Source: Pseudodesulfovibrio indicus
GTDB lineage: Bacteria > Desulfobacterota > Desulfovibrionia > Desulfovibrionales > Desulfovibrionaceae
Direction: 5' to 3'
DNA length: 64,000 nucleotides
Assembly: GCF_001563225.1 (NCBI RefSeq)
Contig: NZ_CP014206.1
Coordinates: forward strand, 1,178,001 to 1,242,000
A model generated the notes under the pieces. It ran no database searches. It was not told where the DNA came from and worked only from the letters and a program-made list of their open reading frames with translations. This document shows positions 1 to 8,543 of the stretch, piece by piece; the first letter of the stretch is position 1, and every line of letters begins with the position of its first letter. The translations under genes were made by a program, and so were the position numbers.

Positions 1-293
1 TGCAGGATCAGCTCGTTCTCCTCGGCCAGGAAGAGGACGTCCCCGACCACCGAAGTCAGCGCGTTGTCGATGGCCGCCACCTGGAGGTCCAGGGAGTGGA
101 CCTCCAGGGACATCAGCTCCTGGACGTAGGAGCGCATGTCCATGCGGTACAGGACGGCCGCGCCTCCGCCCAGCAGGAAGATGACGACCAGGAAGAGCAG
201 CATGAACAGGTTCATGGCCTTCCGGATGACCTTCTGGTTTTCCCTCTGGACGTTGGCCGAGGGGAACGCTGCTTCCATTTCTTGCGCGGTCAT
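1..293 (-). CDS. Membrane sensor protein, N-terminal part only
   Basis: The gene runs off the left edge, so only about 97 N-terminal residues are visible. A start ATG at 293 opens a short cytoplasmic N-terminus rich in charged residues, followed by one hydrophobic membrane segment (about residues 29-48, rich in L, F, V and G). An extracytoplasmic stretch with alternating hydrophobic and acidic residues then begins (LEVHSLDLQVAAIDNAL, VVGDVLFLAEENELIL). This layout is typical of the input domain of a Cache-type histidine kinase, diguanylate cyclase or chemoreceptor. The output domain lies outside the window, so the class cannot be decided. Confidence 0.55.
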   Translation of the reverse strand, partial: MTAQEMEAAFPSANVQRENQKVIRKAMNLFMLLFLVVIFLLGGGAAVLYRMDMRSYVQELMSLEVHSLDLQVAAIDNALTSVVGDVLFLAEENELIL

Positions 294-612
294 GGGCTTG
301 CTCGCTCGTCGGAGTCGGCTATGGCGCAGGGCGCTCGATTTGTTATCTGTATTGCAAATCATCCAAACGAACACAAATGTCAATGCTTCCATGGGTGAAC
401 AGTTGCGGTGTGCGTTTCGGGTTATTTAGGCAAAACAGTTGTTTGACTATTGACTTGTGTTTCAAAAACAGGTTTTTAGGTCTACCGTAGGCCGGGTGCG
501 CCGTTCACGGTTGGAATTGCGCCGTTCAATGAAAACGTGTATCCATCCGGGACGAATCTATGCCATTCACGGCCAACATGGAGCCTGCGGTGCTCCGCCA
601 AGGAGGGATATC
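294..612. other. Divergent intergenic region
   Basis: This 319-bp gap separates the sensor gene (leftward) from the CBS-ACT gene (rightward) and must hold promoters for both. It is clearly more AT-rich than the surrounding genes from about 340 to 480. TTGACA/TTGACT-like hexamers occur (TTGACT at 442 and again just after, on +), but no convincing -10 partner at good spacing was found. I see no RNA gene or strong hairpin in it. Confidence 0.4.
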
Positions 613-1269
613 ATGTACGTCGGACTGAAAATGCTTCGTGACTTCGTCACCGTCACCCCCCAGACCCTGGTCAAGGATGCTCAGAAGCAGCTTGACGACA
701 GCAAGCTGTGGATGTTGCTGGTGGTGGACGACACGGGCAAATTGGTCGGCTATGTCCGCAAGGAGGACATCATGGCCGCCCTGCCGAGCATCATGACTTC
801 CCTGGAAAAGCACGAGATCAACTACCTCATGAGCAAACTCACGGTGGAGAAAATCTACCGCACCGACATCAAGACCGTGGCCCCGGAGACCGAGATCGAG
901 GGCGCCGCGGACATGATGTTCGAGATGAACCTGGCCGGACTGGCCGTGGTCGGCGCCGAGGGCGAGCTCATCGGGTACATCAACCGCAGCGTCATGCTCG
1001 ACGTGCTTGCCGAGGAGATGGGCTACCGCGAGGGCGGCAGCCGCCTGACCCTGGAGGTCGAGGACCGTTCCGGCGTTCTCTACGAGGTCGCGGGGGTCAT
1101 CGCCAACATGAAGATATCCATCATCTCCACCGGCACCTTCTTCTTTAACGGACGCAGGATAGTGGTCGTCCGCATAGATACCGAAGACCCGTCCACGGTC
1201 GCCACGGCGCTCAAGGACAGGGGTTACAAACTGGTCGCCCCCGAAGATTTCGAAGGGGAGTGGACCTAA
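613..1269 (+). CDS. CBS-pair plus ACT domain protein
   Basis: This is a 218-residue soluble protein. The first ~130 residues form a tandem CBS pair (LLVVDDTGKLVGYVRKEDI and a second copy around AGLAVVGAEGELIGYINR), which usually binds adenine nucleotides. From about residue 143 an ACT domain follows (LTLEVEDRSGVLYEVAGVI), the usual amino-acid-binding regulatory fold. I chose ATG 613 because a strong Shine-Dalgarno AGGAGGG at 601-607 sits 5 nt upstream; a longer in-frame opening from 457 lacks such a site. It lies directly before the Liv-type transporter operon, so it may sense the imported amino acid or the energy state. The role is inferred; the domains are well supported. Confidence 0.85.
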   Translation: MYVGLKMLRDFVTVTPQTLVKDAQKQLDDSKLWMLLVVDDTGKLVGYVRKEDIMAALPSIMTSLEKHEINYLMSKLTVEKIYRTDIKTVAPETEIEGAADMMFEMNLAGLAVVGAEGELIGYINRSVMLDVLAEEMGYREGGSRLTLEVEDRSGVLYEVAGVIANMKISIISTGTFFFNGRRIVVVRIDTEDPSTVATALKDRGYKLVAPEDFEGEWT

Positions 1270-1382
1270 GAGTCCGTCCGGCCATCCGGCAGCATATGGA
1301 CCCGGCGGTGTTTCGACATTCACCGACGGGCCGTGCAAACGTCGTCTGAGACGGCGGGCTTCAAGACCATAATGGAACGATT

Positions 1383-2180
1383 ATGGCCTATCTTGACGTC
1401 AGCGACGTAACGCTCACTTTCAAGGGCATCGCCGCTCTCCTGGGCGTGTCCTTCTCCGTGGAGCAGGGGACCATCGCGTCCCTCATCGGTCCCAACGGGG
1501 CCGGCAAGACCTCCATGCTCAACTGCATCAGCGGCCGCTACATGCCCGACGGTGGCGCGCGCGGACCGTGTTCCATCTCGCTGGACGGTGAAAACCTGCT
1601 CTCCCTGCCCGCGCACAAGCGCACGGAGCTGGGGCTTTCGCGCACCTTCCAGAACATCGCCCTGTTCAAGGGCCTCTCCGTACTCGACAACCTGATGGTC
1701 GGGCGGCACAGCCAGATCAACTACGGGTTGCTCTCCTCCATCCTCTATTTCGGCCGGACCCTGCGCACCGAGCGCAAACACCGCCGCCGGGTGGAGGACG
1801 TGATCGACTTCCTGAACCTCTCGCCCTACCGGCACCAGCACGCCGGGCGACTACCCTACGGGGTGCAGAAACGGGTGGAGCTGGGCCGCGCCCTGGCGGC
1901 GGAGCCCAAGCTCATCCTGCTGGACGAGCCCATGGCCGGCATGAACCTCGAGGAAACCGAGGACATGGCCCGATATATCCTGGACATAGCCGAGGAATGG
2001 GGCGTCACCGTCCTGTTGGTCGAGCACGACATGGGGGTCGTCATGGACATCTCCGACAAGGTCGTGGTCATCGATTTCGGGTCCAAGATCGCCGAGGGCA
2101 CGCCCGAAGAGGTGCAGGCGGACAAGGACGTCATCGCCGCCTACCTGGGCACCGAGGACGCCGCGTTCATGGGGAGATAG
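1383..2180 (+). CDS. livG: Liv-type ABC transporter ATP-binding protein LivG
   Basis: A 265-residue ATPase of the branched-chain amino-acid (HAAT) transporter family. Walker A GPNGAGKT sits near residues 37-44, Q-loop TFQNIALF near residue 90, the degenerate LivG signature (YGVQKRVELGRAL) near 160, and Walker B LILLDEP with the following switch His in VEHDMGVV. It is the first gene of a + strand cluster that also holds two permeases, a binding lipoprotein and a second ATPase (livF). LivG with LivF would power uptake through LivH/LivM at the inner membrane. An acyl-CoA synthetase is interposed between livG and livH, pointing to a carboxylic-acid substrate such as an amino acid or aromatic acid. 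Confidence 0.93.
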   Translation: MAYLDVSDVTLTFKGIAALLGVSFSVEQGTIASLIGPNGAGKTSMLNCISGRYMPDGGARGPCSISLDGENLLSLPAHKRTELGLSRTFQNIALFKGLSVLDNLMVGRHSQINYGLLSSILYFGRTLRTERKHRRRVEDVIDFLNLSPYRHQHAGRLPYGVQKRVELGRALAAEPKLILLDEPMAGMNLEETEDMARYILDIAEEWGVTVLLVEHDMGVVMDISDKVVVIDFGSKIAEGTPEEVQADKDVIAAYLGTEDAAFMGR

Positions 2181-2298
2181 GTCCCGCCGCGCCGGCCCGA
2201 AAGGGGGCGCGGCGCGAACAGGAGGCAGGCCCGGGCCTGCCCCGGGACCCGATACACGGATGCACCGGCCCCGCGCCGGACAAGGAGAAGGAACGTTC

Positions 2299-4212
2299 AT
2301 GGCCAAACCATATATGACCACGCTGCCCAGGCTGCTGGCGCGGCAGGCCGAGGAGAGACCCCGCAAGACCGCCCTGCGCGAAAAGGAGTGGGGCGTCTGG
2401 CAGCCCGTATCCTGGCAGGAATCCCTGCGCATCACCGCCGAATTCGCCTGCGGCCTGGAAGCTCTCGGCCTGGGGCGCGGGGACATCGTCATCCTCATCG
2501 GCAACAACCGCCCGGAATGGATCTGGGCCGAGCTGGCCATCCAGGGGCTGGGCGGCATGGCCCTGGGCCTGTACCAGGACTCTCCGGCCGAGGAGATCGA
2601 GTACGTCTTCGCCCTGTCCGAGTGCCGGTTGGTGGTGGCCGAGGACCAGGAGCAGGTGGACAAGATGCTCTCCTTCCGGGGCAACCTGCCGAACCTCGCG
2701 CACATCGTCTACCACGACCCCAAGGGGCTGAAGGCCTACGAGGGCTCGGTCCGCGGGCTGTGCAGCTTCAACTCGGTGCGCCGCCTGGGCCGCGAGAAGT
2801 GCAAGGACTGCGTGGACCGGTTCCGCGAACTGTCGCGCAAGGTCAAGCCGGACGACCCGTGCCTCATCGCCACCACCTCCGGGACCACGGGCCGCCCCAA
2901 GCTGGCCGTGCTGTCCCACCGGAACCTGCTGTCCATGGCCCACAACCTGGGCAAGTACGACCCCAAGTCGGCGGGCGACGAGTTCGTCTCCTTCCTGCCG
3001 CTGGCCTGGATGGGCGAGCAGATGATGGCCGTGGCCTCGGCCCTGCTCTTCGGGTTCTGCGTCAACTTCCCGGAGGAGCCGGACACGGCCACCGCCGACT
3101 CCCGCGAGATCGGCCCGCACTTCATCTTCTCCCCGCCGCGCGTGTACGAGTCCATCGCCGCCAAGGTGGCGGGGGACATCATGGAGACCACCCCGTTCAA
3201 GCGGTTTCTGTACAACCTCTGCCTGCCCGTTGGGTACGAGTACGTGGACACCGTGTTCGCGGGCCGGACCCCGTCCGCCTGGCTGAAGCTCAAGTATTTC
3301 CTGGCCGACCAGGGGCTGTTCCGCGCCCTGCGCGACCGGCTGGGGTTCTCGCGCATGCGCAGCGCCACCACCGGCGGCGCGGCGCTCGGCCCGGACATCT
3401 TCCGGTTCTTCCACGCCATCGGGGTGCGCCTGAAGCAGATCTACGGCCAGACCGAGATCGCGGGCATCTCCTGCATCCACAAGGAGGGCGAGGTGGACTT
3501 CACCTCCGTGGGCGCGCCCATCCCGGAGACCGAGGTCAGGATCACCGAGGAGGGCGAGATCGTCTCCCGGTCGCCCGCCGTGTTCCTGGGCTACTACCGC
3601 AACGAGGAGGCCACCCGCGAGACCCTGACCGAAGACGGCTGGCTGCTCTCGGGCGACGCGGGCTACTTCGACGAGAACGGGCGGCTGGTGGTCATCGACC
3701 GCCTCAAGGACGTCATGCACCTCAAGGACGGCACCCGGTTCTCGCCCCAGTTTCTGGAGAACAAGGTCAAGTTCTCGCCGTTTCTGCGCGAGTCCGTGGT
3801 CCTGGGCGACGGGCGCGATTATACGGCGGCCATCCTGTGCATCGACATGGCCATTGTGGGCCACTGGGCCGAGTCGCGGATGATCACCTACACGACCTAC
3901 CAGGACCTGGCCGCCAAGGACGAGGTCTACGCGCTCGTCCGCGAGGAGGTGGCCAAGACCAATGCGAGCCTGCCCGAGGAGACGCGCATCAAGCGGTTCT
4001 GCCTGCTCTACAAGGAGCTGGACCCGGACGACGGCGAGCTGACCCGCACGCGCAAGGTCCGGCGCAAGACCATCAACGAACGCTACGGCGCGCTCATCGA
4101 GGCGCTCTACACGGACGCCTGCGCGCTGAATCTTCAGACCGAGATAACCTATCAGGACGGCCGGGTGCGGCAGATGTGCGGCGATATTCGCATCGAGGAC
4201 ATGGAGGGCTAA
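2299..4212 (+). CDS. Long-chain-type acyl-CoA synthetase (AMP-forming)
   Basis: A 637-residue adenylate-forming ligase. The P-loop TTSGTTGRPK lies near residue 193, the A5 motif YGQTE near 382, and the hinge region with GDAGYFDENGRLVVIDRLKD near 450-470. Length and motif spacing match FadD15/FAA-type long-chain acyl-CoA synthetases. It would couple ATP cleavage to formation of an acyl- or aryl-CoA. ATG 2299 is favoured over an upstream in-frame ATG because AAGGAGAAGGA ends 6 nt before it. The stop overlaps the livH start (TAATG), implying translational coupling. Such ligases inside Liv clusters are common in Desulfovibrionaceae and Geobacter relatives; the substrate is not evident from the sequence. 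Confidence 0.88.
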   Translation: MAKPYMTTLPRLLARQAEERPRKTALREKEWGVWQPVSWQESLRITAEFACGLEALGLGRGDIVILIGNNRPEWIWAELAIQGLGGMALGLYQDSPAEEIEYVFALSECRLVVAEDQEQVDKMLSFRGNLPNLAHIVYHDPKGLKAYEGSVRGLCSFNSVRRLGREKCKDCVDRFRELSRKVKPDDPCLIATTSGTTGRPKLAVLSHRNLLSMAHNLGKYDPKSAGDEFVSFLPLAWMGEQMMAVASALLFGFCVNFPEEPDTATADSREIGPHFIFSPPRVYESIAAKVAGDIMETTPFKRFLYNLCLPVGYEYVDTVFAGRTPSAWLKLKYFLADQGLFRALRDRLGFSRMRSATTGGAALGPDIFRFFHAIGVRLKQIYGQTEIAGISCIHKEGEVDFTSVGAPIPETEVRITEEGEIVSRSPAVFLGYYRNEEATRETLTEDGWLLSGDAGYFDENGRLVVIDRLKDVMHLKDGTRFSPQFLENKVKFSPFLRESVVLGDGRDYTAAILCIDMAIVGHWAESRMITYTTYQDLAAKDEVYALVREEVAKTNASLPEETRIKRFCLLYKELDPDDGELTRTRKVRRKTINERYGALIEALYTDACALNLQTEITYQDGRVRQMCGDIRIEDMEG

Positions 4213-5099
4213 TGGAATACTACCTGCAACTCATCGTCAACGGCCTGGTGGTCGGCTCCATCTATTCCCTGGTGGCGCTCGGCTTCGTGGTCATCTACAA
4301 GGCCACCAAGGTGGTCAACTTCGCCCAGGGCGAGCTGGTCATGGTCGGGGCGTACGTCTGCTTCGCCCTGACGGTCCAGTTCAACATCCCGTTCATCTGG
4401 GCGTTCCTGCTCACCCTGGCCTTCTCGGTGCTGCTCGGGCTGGCCATCGAGCGCATGGTGCTCCGGCCGCTCATCGGCGAGGAGCACATCTCGGTGATCA
4501 TGGTCACCGTGGGCATGAGCTCGGTGCTCAAATCCCTGGTGCAGCTCTTCTGGGGCACGCAGATCAAGGTCTATCCGCAGGTCCTGCCCACCGAGCCGGT
4601 GGTCATCGCCGGGCTGCCCGTGGCCCCGGTGTACATCGCGGCCTTCATCCTCTCGGCGGTGCTCTTCGCCATCTTCTCGGTCTTCTTCAAGTATTCGCGC
4701 ACCGGCATCGCCATGCGGGCCACGGCCTTCGACCAGCAGGCCGCGCAGTCCATGGGCATCGGCATCAAGAACATCTTCGCCATGAGCTGGTGCATCGCCT
4801 GCATCGTGTCCGCCGTGGGCGGCGTGATCCTGGGCAACATCAACGGCATCAACTCGCACATCGGGCATCTGGGGCTGAAGGTCTTTCCGGCGGTCATCCT
4901 CGGCGGGCTGGATTCCCTGCTCGGCGCGGCGCTGGGCGGGCTGATCATCGGCGTGCTGGAGAACGTCTGCGACGGCGCGGCCCGCCAGTTCCTGGGGCTC
5001 GGCGGCTTCCGCGAGGTGGCGGCGTTCATCGTCCTGGTGGTCATCCTGATGATCAAGCCATACGGTCTGTTCGGGACCAAAGAGATCGAGAGGGTCTAG
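4212..5099 (+). CDS. livH: Liv-type ABC transporter permease LivH
   Basis: A 295-residue integral membrane protein with about eight hydrophobic segments. The N-terminus (LQLIVNGLVVGSIYSLVALGF) and the downstream VVNFAQGELVMVGAY are classic LivH signatures, and the C-terminal part carries the GGLDSLLGAALGG transporter loop that docks on the ATPase. The start codon shares one base with the stop of the acyl-CoA synthetase, and livM begins 2 nt after its stop, so these genes form one translational unit. Confidence 0.93.
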   Translation: MEYYLQLIVNGLVVGSIYSLVALGFVVIYKATKVVNFAQGELVMVGAYVCFALTVQFNIPFIWAFLLTLAFSVLLGLAIERMVLRPLIGEEHISVIMVTVGMSSVLKSLVQLFWGTQIKVYPQVLPTEPVVIAGLPVAPVYIAAFILSAVLFAIFSVFFKYSRTGIAMRATAFDQQAAQSMGIGIKNIFAMSWCIACIVSAVGGVILGNINGINSHIGHLGLKVFPAVILGGLDSLLGAALGGLIIGVLENVCDGAARQFLGLGGFREVAAFIVLVVILMIKPYGLFGTKEIERV

Positions 5100-5101
5100 C
5101 C

Positions 5102-6148
5102 ATGCAGGGCAAATGCGGTCTCTTCTTCACCACCTACGAGGGCGAAGCTCAGGTCTTCCAGTCCGGGTTCCAGAAGCTCGTGATCGGGCTGTTCCTGGTC
5201 CTGCTCTGCGTCGCGCCCCTGATCCTGAACACGCACCAGACCTCGATCATGAACCTGATCTTCATCTCGGTCATCGGCGCGGTCTCCCTGAACCTCCTGA
5301 CCGGCGTGTGCGGCCAGATATCCCTCGGCCACGGCGCGTTCATCGGCGTGGGGGCCTATGCCGCCGGCCAGTGCTCCCTCCACGGCGTGCCGTTTCCCCT
5401 GGCCATCCTCACCGGCGGGCTGATCACGGCCATGGTGGGCATGGTCTTCGGCGTGCCGTCGCTTCGGCTCAAGGGCATCTACCTGGCCATCGCCACCCTG
5501 GCCGCCCAGCTGGTGCTGGAATACGTGTTCCTGCACGGCGGGGCGCTCACCGGCGGCTCCAACGGCCTGCTCCTCGACCCGCCCTCGCTGCTCGGTTTCT
5601 CCTTTGATTCCGAGGGGCGCATGTACTTCCTGCTGCTGTTCTTCGCGGCGGCCTCCCTGCTGATGGTCACCAACATCATGCGGTCCAAGTACGGGCGGGC
5701 CTTCGTGTCCATCCGCGACTTCTACCTGTCCGCCGAGATCGTGGGCGTGAACCTGTTCTGGTACAAGCTCATCGCGTTCGGCGTCAGCTCGTTCCTGGCG
5801 GGCGTGGCGGGCGGCCTGTGGGGCCACTACACCGGCTACATCTCGGCAGAGCAGTTCAACATCGGGCTGTCCATCTCCTACCTTGCCATGATCATCATCG
5901 GCGGGCTGGGCTCGGTGCTCGGCTCGGTCTTCGGCGCGGTGTTCATCGTCCTCCTGCCCGAGGTGCTCAACGCGCTGGCCAACACCCTGTCCGCGTTCCT
6001 GCCGGACATCTCCCAGTACATCGTGGCCCTGCGCGAGGGCGTGTTCGGCCTGGTGCTGATCCTGTTCCTGATCTTCGAGCCGGAAGGGCTGGCCCACCGC
6101 TGGCGGCTGGTCAAGGCGTACTGGAAACTCTATCCCTTCGCCCACTAG
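5102..6148 (+). CDS. livM: Liv-type ABC transporter permease LivM
   Basis: A 348-residue permease, the partner of LivH in the inner membrane. It begins with a ~20-residue cytoplasmic lead, then about nine membrane segments. Family hallmarks include LTGVCGQISLGHGAFIGVGA near residue 65 and the ATPase-docking loop IIGGLGSVLGSVFGA near residue 265. An ATG at 5102 follows livH with a 2-nt gap. Downstream, a short GC-rich inverted repeat (CCCGCG/CGCGGG near 6170-6185) precedes the binding-protein gene and may tune differential expression. Confidence 0.92.
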   Translation: MQGKCGLFFTTYEGEAQVFQSGFQKLVIGLFLVLLCVAPLILNTHQTSIMNLIFISVIGAVSLNLLTGVCGQISLGHGAFIGVGAYAAGQCSLHGVPFPLAILTGGLITAMVGMVFGVPSLRLKGIYLAIATLAAQLVLEYVFLHGGALTGGSNGLLLDPPSLLGFSFDSEGRMYFLLLFFAAASLLMVTNIMRSKYGRAFVSIRDFYLSAEIVGVNLFWYKLIAFGVSSFLAGVAGGLWGHYTGYISAEQFNIGLSISYLAMIIIGGLGSVLGSVFGAVFIVLLPEVLNALANTLSAFLPDISQYIVALREGVFGLVLILFLIFEPEGLAHRWRLVKAYWKLYPFAH

Positions 6149-6250
6149 GGCGGGGCTGCGGCGGCAATCCCGCGAACGCGCGGGTGAACATATCAAACGA
6201 CGCCTCGAAGGTATGGGGGCGCGTCAACCTCAAACCCTTAGGAGTTCGAA

Positions 6251-7465
6251 ATGAGGGTTGGTACAATCATAACCGCGACCTGCGTCCTGCTTCTTGCCGG
6301 GCTGATGCTTTTCGGTTGCGGAGGCGAGGACCAGAAACCGGCTGCAACCACCAAGAAGGAAGCGACCCCCATCCGGGTCGGCGGGCTCATCGACCTCTCC
6401 GGTCCGACCTCGTCCGTGGGCGTGCCCTACGCCGAGGGCCTCAAGGGCGGAGCCAAGTACATCAACGAGCAGGGCGGCATAGACGGCCGCATGGTCGAAT
6501 TCGACCTCCAGGATACGGCCTACAACGTGCAGCAGGGCCTCTCGCTGTACAAGAAGATGGTCAACACCGACCACGTGGTCTGCATCCAGGGGTTCGGCTC
6601 GGCCGTGACCGAGGCCCTGGTCCGCACCCTGGCCAAGGACATGATCCCCAACCTGTCCGCGTCCTATTCGGCGCACCTGACCGACCCCAAGGTGGCCCCC
6701 TACAACTTCTTCATCGCCGCGGACTACACCACCCAGATGCGCGCCGCGCTCAAGTACTTCCGCGACAACTGGAAGGAAGAGCGCGCCCCCAGGCTGGCCC
6801 TGGTCTACCCCGACCATCCCTACGGCCTGGCGCCCATCGCGGGCGGCAAGGAATACGCCGCCGAAATCGGCTTCGAGATCGTGGGCGAGGCCAACGTGGC
6901 CCTGAACGCCATCGACGCCACCACCGAGCTGCTGCCCCTCAAGGAAAAGAACCCCGACTTCTGCTGGGTCGGCGGCACCACCCCGTCCACGTCCGTCATC
7001 CTCAAGTCGGCCAAGAACATCGGCATGGACACCGTGTTCTTCACCAACATCTGGGGCACGGACGAGACCCTGCCCAAGCTGGCGGGCAGCGACGCGGACG
7101 GCTCCTACTCCAACCAGGCCGCCGCGGTCTACGGCCAGGACGTGCCCGGCATGAAGGTCATCATGGAGCTCACCGGCAACGAGCCGCAGATGACCCACTA
7201 CACGCGCGGCTTCGTGTCCATGCTCGTCATGGCCGAAGGCATGAAGCGGGCGCTGGCCAACGGCGAACTGACCGGCGAGTCCCTCAAGACTTCCCTGGAG
7301 ACCCTGCGCGACTTCGATCCCATGGGGCTGGCCCCGCTCATCTCCTACTTCCCGGATGACCACCGCCCGAACATGGCCGTGTTCCTCTACACCATCCGGG
7401 ACGGCAAACTGACCTTCGTCAAGGAACAGATCCTCGAACGCCGCGCCGAATGGCTGGGGCACTAA
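6251..7465 (+). CDS. Liv-type substrate-binding lipoprotein
   Basis: A 404-residue periplasmic binding protein. The first 24 residues form a lipoprotein signal peptide ending in the lipobox LMLFGC, so the mature protein should be lipid-anchored. After a lysine/threonine linker the Peripla_BP_6 fold starts (IRVGGLIDLSGPTSSVGVPYAEG) and continues through QDTAYNVQQG and KNPDFCWVGGTTPS. ATG 6251 follows TTAGGAG. It supplies substrate recognition for LivHMGF. Being a lipoprotein rather than freely soluble is unusual for E. coli LivJ/K but common in this lineage. A strong hairpin terminator follows at 7481-7510. Confidence 0.9.
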   Translation: MRVGTIITATCVLLLAGLMLFGCGGEDQKPAATTKKEATPIRVGGLIDLSGPTSSVGVPYAEGLKGGAKYINEQGGIDGRMVEFDLQDTAYNVQQGLSLYKKMVNTDHVVCIQGFGSAVTEALVRTLAKDMIPNLSASYSAHLTDPKVAPYNFFIAADYTTQMRAALKYFRDNWKEERAPRLALVYPDHPYGLAPIAGGKEYAAEIGFEIVGEANVALNAIDATTELLPLKEKNPDFCWVGGTTPSTSVILKSAKNIGMDTVFFTNIWGTDETLPKLAGSDADGSYSNQAAAVYGQDVPGMKVIMELTGNEPQMTHYTRGFVSMLVMAEGMKRALANGELTGESLKTSLETLRDFDPMGLAPLISYFPDDHRPNMAVFLYTIRDGKLTFVKEQILERRAEWLGH

Positions 7466-7480
7466 AGTTGAAAGCGAACC

Positions 7481-7510
7481 GGGGGAAACCTCTTGGAAGA
7501 GGTTTCCCCC
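7481..7510 (+). terminator. Hairpin after the Liv binding-protein gene
   Basis: A perfect 14-bp stem (GGGGGAAACCTCTT / AAGAGGTTTCCCCC) with a 2-nt loop lies 15 nt after the stop codon. It is followed by CCGGACCCCCTTCC and AACTTTTT. The whole 7481-7532 segment is a diverged reverse complement of the hairpin leader at 7684-7742, so the two form an inverted pair around a ~150-bp spacer. Confidence 0.65.
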
Positions 7511-7683
7511 GGACCCCCTTCCAGAACTTTTTGGCGCCACGCCGCCAGGGAAGGGGCGGGTTGAGAGAATGAGAGAGGGCGGCGTGGAGGTGCGGGCGCG
7601 AGGTTATGGTTTTCAGTTCAAAACCTGCCTTTCGCCGCCTACGTCAACGACGATTCCGCACGGCGTCGCTGCGGCGCGACATG

Positions 7684-7739
7684 AAGTTTTGGAGGGTCCA
7701 GGGAACCTTTTTCAAAAGGTTCCCTGGCCGCCGGAGGCA
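7684..7739 (+). repeat. 56-bp hairpin leader repeat carrying a ribosome binding site (copy 1)
   Basis: The 56 bases 7684-7739 are identical to 59481-59536 before gltX. The core is a 14-bp stem (CCAGGGAACCTTTT / AAAAGGTTCCCTGG, 2-nt loop) followed by GGCCGCCGGAGGCA. The CCGGAGG part sits at Shine-Dalgarno distance from the GTG of livF, so the repeat supplies the ribosome binding site. A diverged third copy precedes the PaaK-like gene at 8845-8911. Confidence 0.85.
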
Positions 7740-7742
7740 AGC

Positions 7743-8543
7743 GTGAACGAGATATTGCGAGTCGAGAATCTGGAAGTGGTCTACAACGACGTGGTGCTGG
7801 TCCTGAAGGGGTTGTCCCTGGCCTGCCCGGAGGGTCGGATCACGGCGTTGCTGGGGGCCAACGGGGCGGGCAAGTCCACGACGTTGAAGGCCATTTCCGG
7901 CCTGTTGCAGTGCGAGGACGGCGAGGTCACGGACGGCGCGGTGGTCTATCGCGGCGAGCCGATCCAGGGGTTGGTGCCGGAGAGGATCGTGCGCAAGGGC
8001 ATCTTCCAGGTCATGGAGGGCCGCCGCATCTTCGAGGATCTGACCGTGGAGGAGAACCTGCGCTGCGGCGCGTTCACCCGTCCGCGCGGCGAGATGGCCG
8101 ACTCCCTGGCCCTGGTCTACGAGTATTTTCCGCGCCTCAAGGAACGGCGCAAGCAGCTGGCGGGCTACATGTCCGGCGGCGAGCAGCAGATGTGCGCCAT
8201 CGGCAGGGCGGTCATGGCCAAGCCGAGGCTGCTCCTGCTCGACGAACCGTCCCTGGGGCTGGCTCCGCTGCTGGTGGAGGAGATCTTCGACATCATCAAG
8301 CGGTTCAACCAGAAGGAGGGCGTGACCATCCTGCTGGTGGAGCAGAACGCCCGCGCAGCCCTGTCCGTGGCCGAGACCGCCTACATCATGGAGAACGGCC
8401 GCGTGGTCATGGACGGCTCGGCCAGGGAGCTGCTCGACAACCCCGACGTCCAGGAGTTCTACCTGGGCATGGGCAATGCGGGCGACAAAAAAAGCTATAG
8501 GGATGTTAAGCATTATCGGCGCAGGAAACGCTGGCTTGGGTAA
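7743..8543 (+). CDS. livF: Liv-type ABC transporter ATP-binding protein LivF
   Basis: A 266-residue ATPase, the second nucleotide-binding subunit of the Liv system. Walker A GANGAGKST lies near residue 37, signature MSGGEQQM near 144, Walker B LLLLDEPSLGLAP near 163, and the switch region ILLVEQNARAAL near 197. I start it at GTG 7743 because CCGGAGG of the upstream repeat is well placed; a longer opening from 7569 would translate the repeat itself. The last ~25 residues (after GMGN) are basic and longer than the usual LivF end, perhaps read-through into downstream repeat sequence. Confidence 0.9.
   Translation: MNEILRVENLEVVYNDVVLVLKGLSLACPEGRITALLGANGAGKSTTLKAISGLLQCEDGEVTDGAVVYRGEPIQGLVPERIVRKGIFQVMEGRRIFEDLTVEENLRCGAFTRPRGEMADSLALVYEYFPRLKERRKQLAGYMSGGEQQMCAIGRAVMAKPRLLLLDEPSLGLAPLLVEEIFDIIKRFNQKEGVTILLVEQNARAALSVAETAYIMENGRVVMDGSARELLDNPDVQEFYLGMGNAGDKKSYRDVKHYRRRKRWLG

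Noticed and set aside
2388-5099. A 903-residue frame overlapping the acyl-CoA synthetase and livH
   Set aside because: It reads the ligase in the wrong frame (Arg/Gly/Pro-rich) and then continues into livH, whose true start is 4212 with the TAATG coupling.
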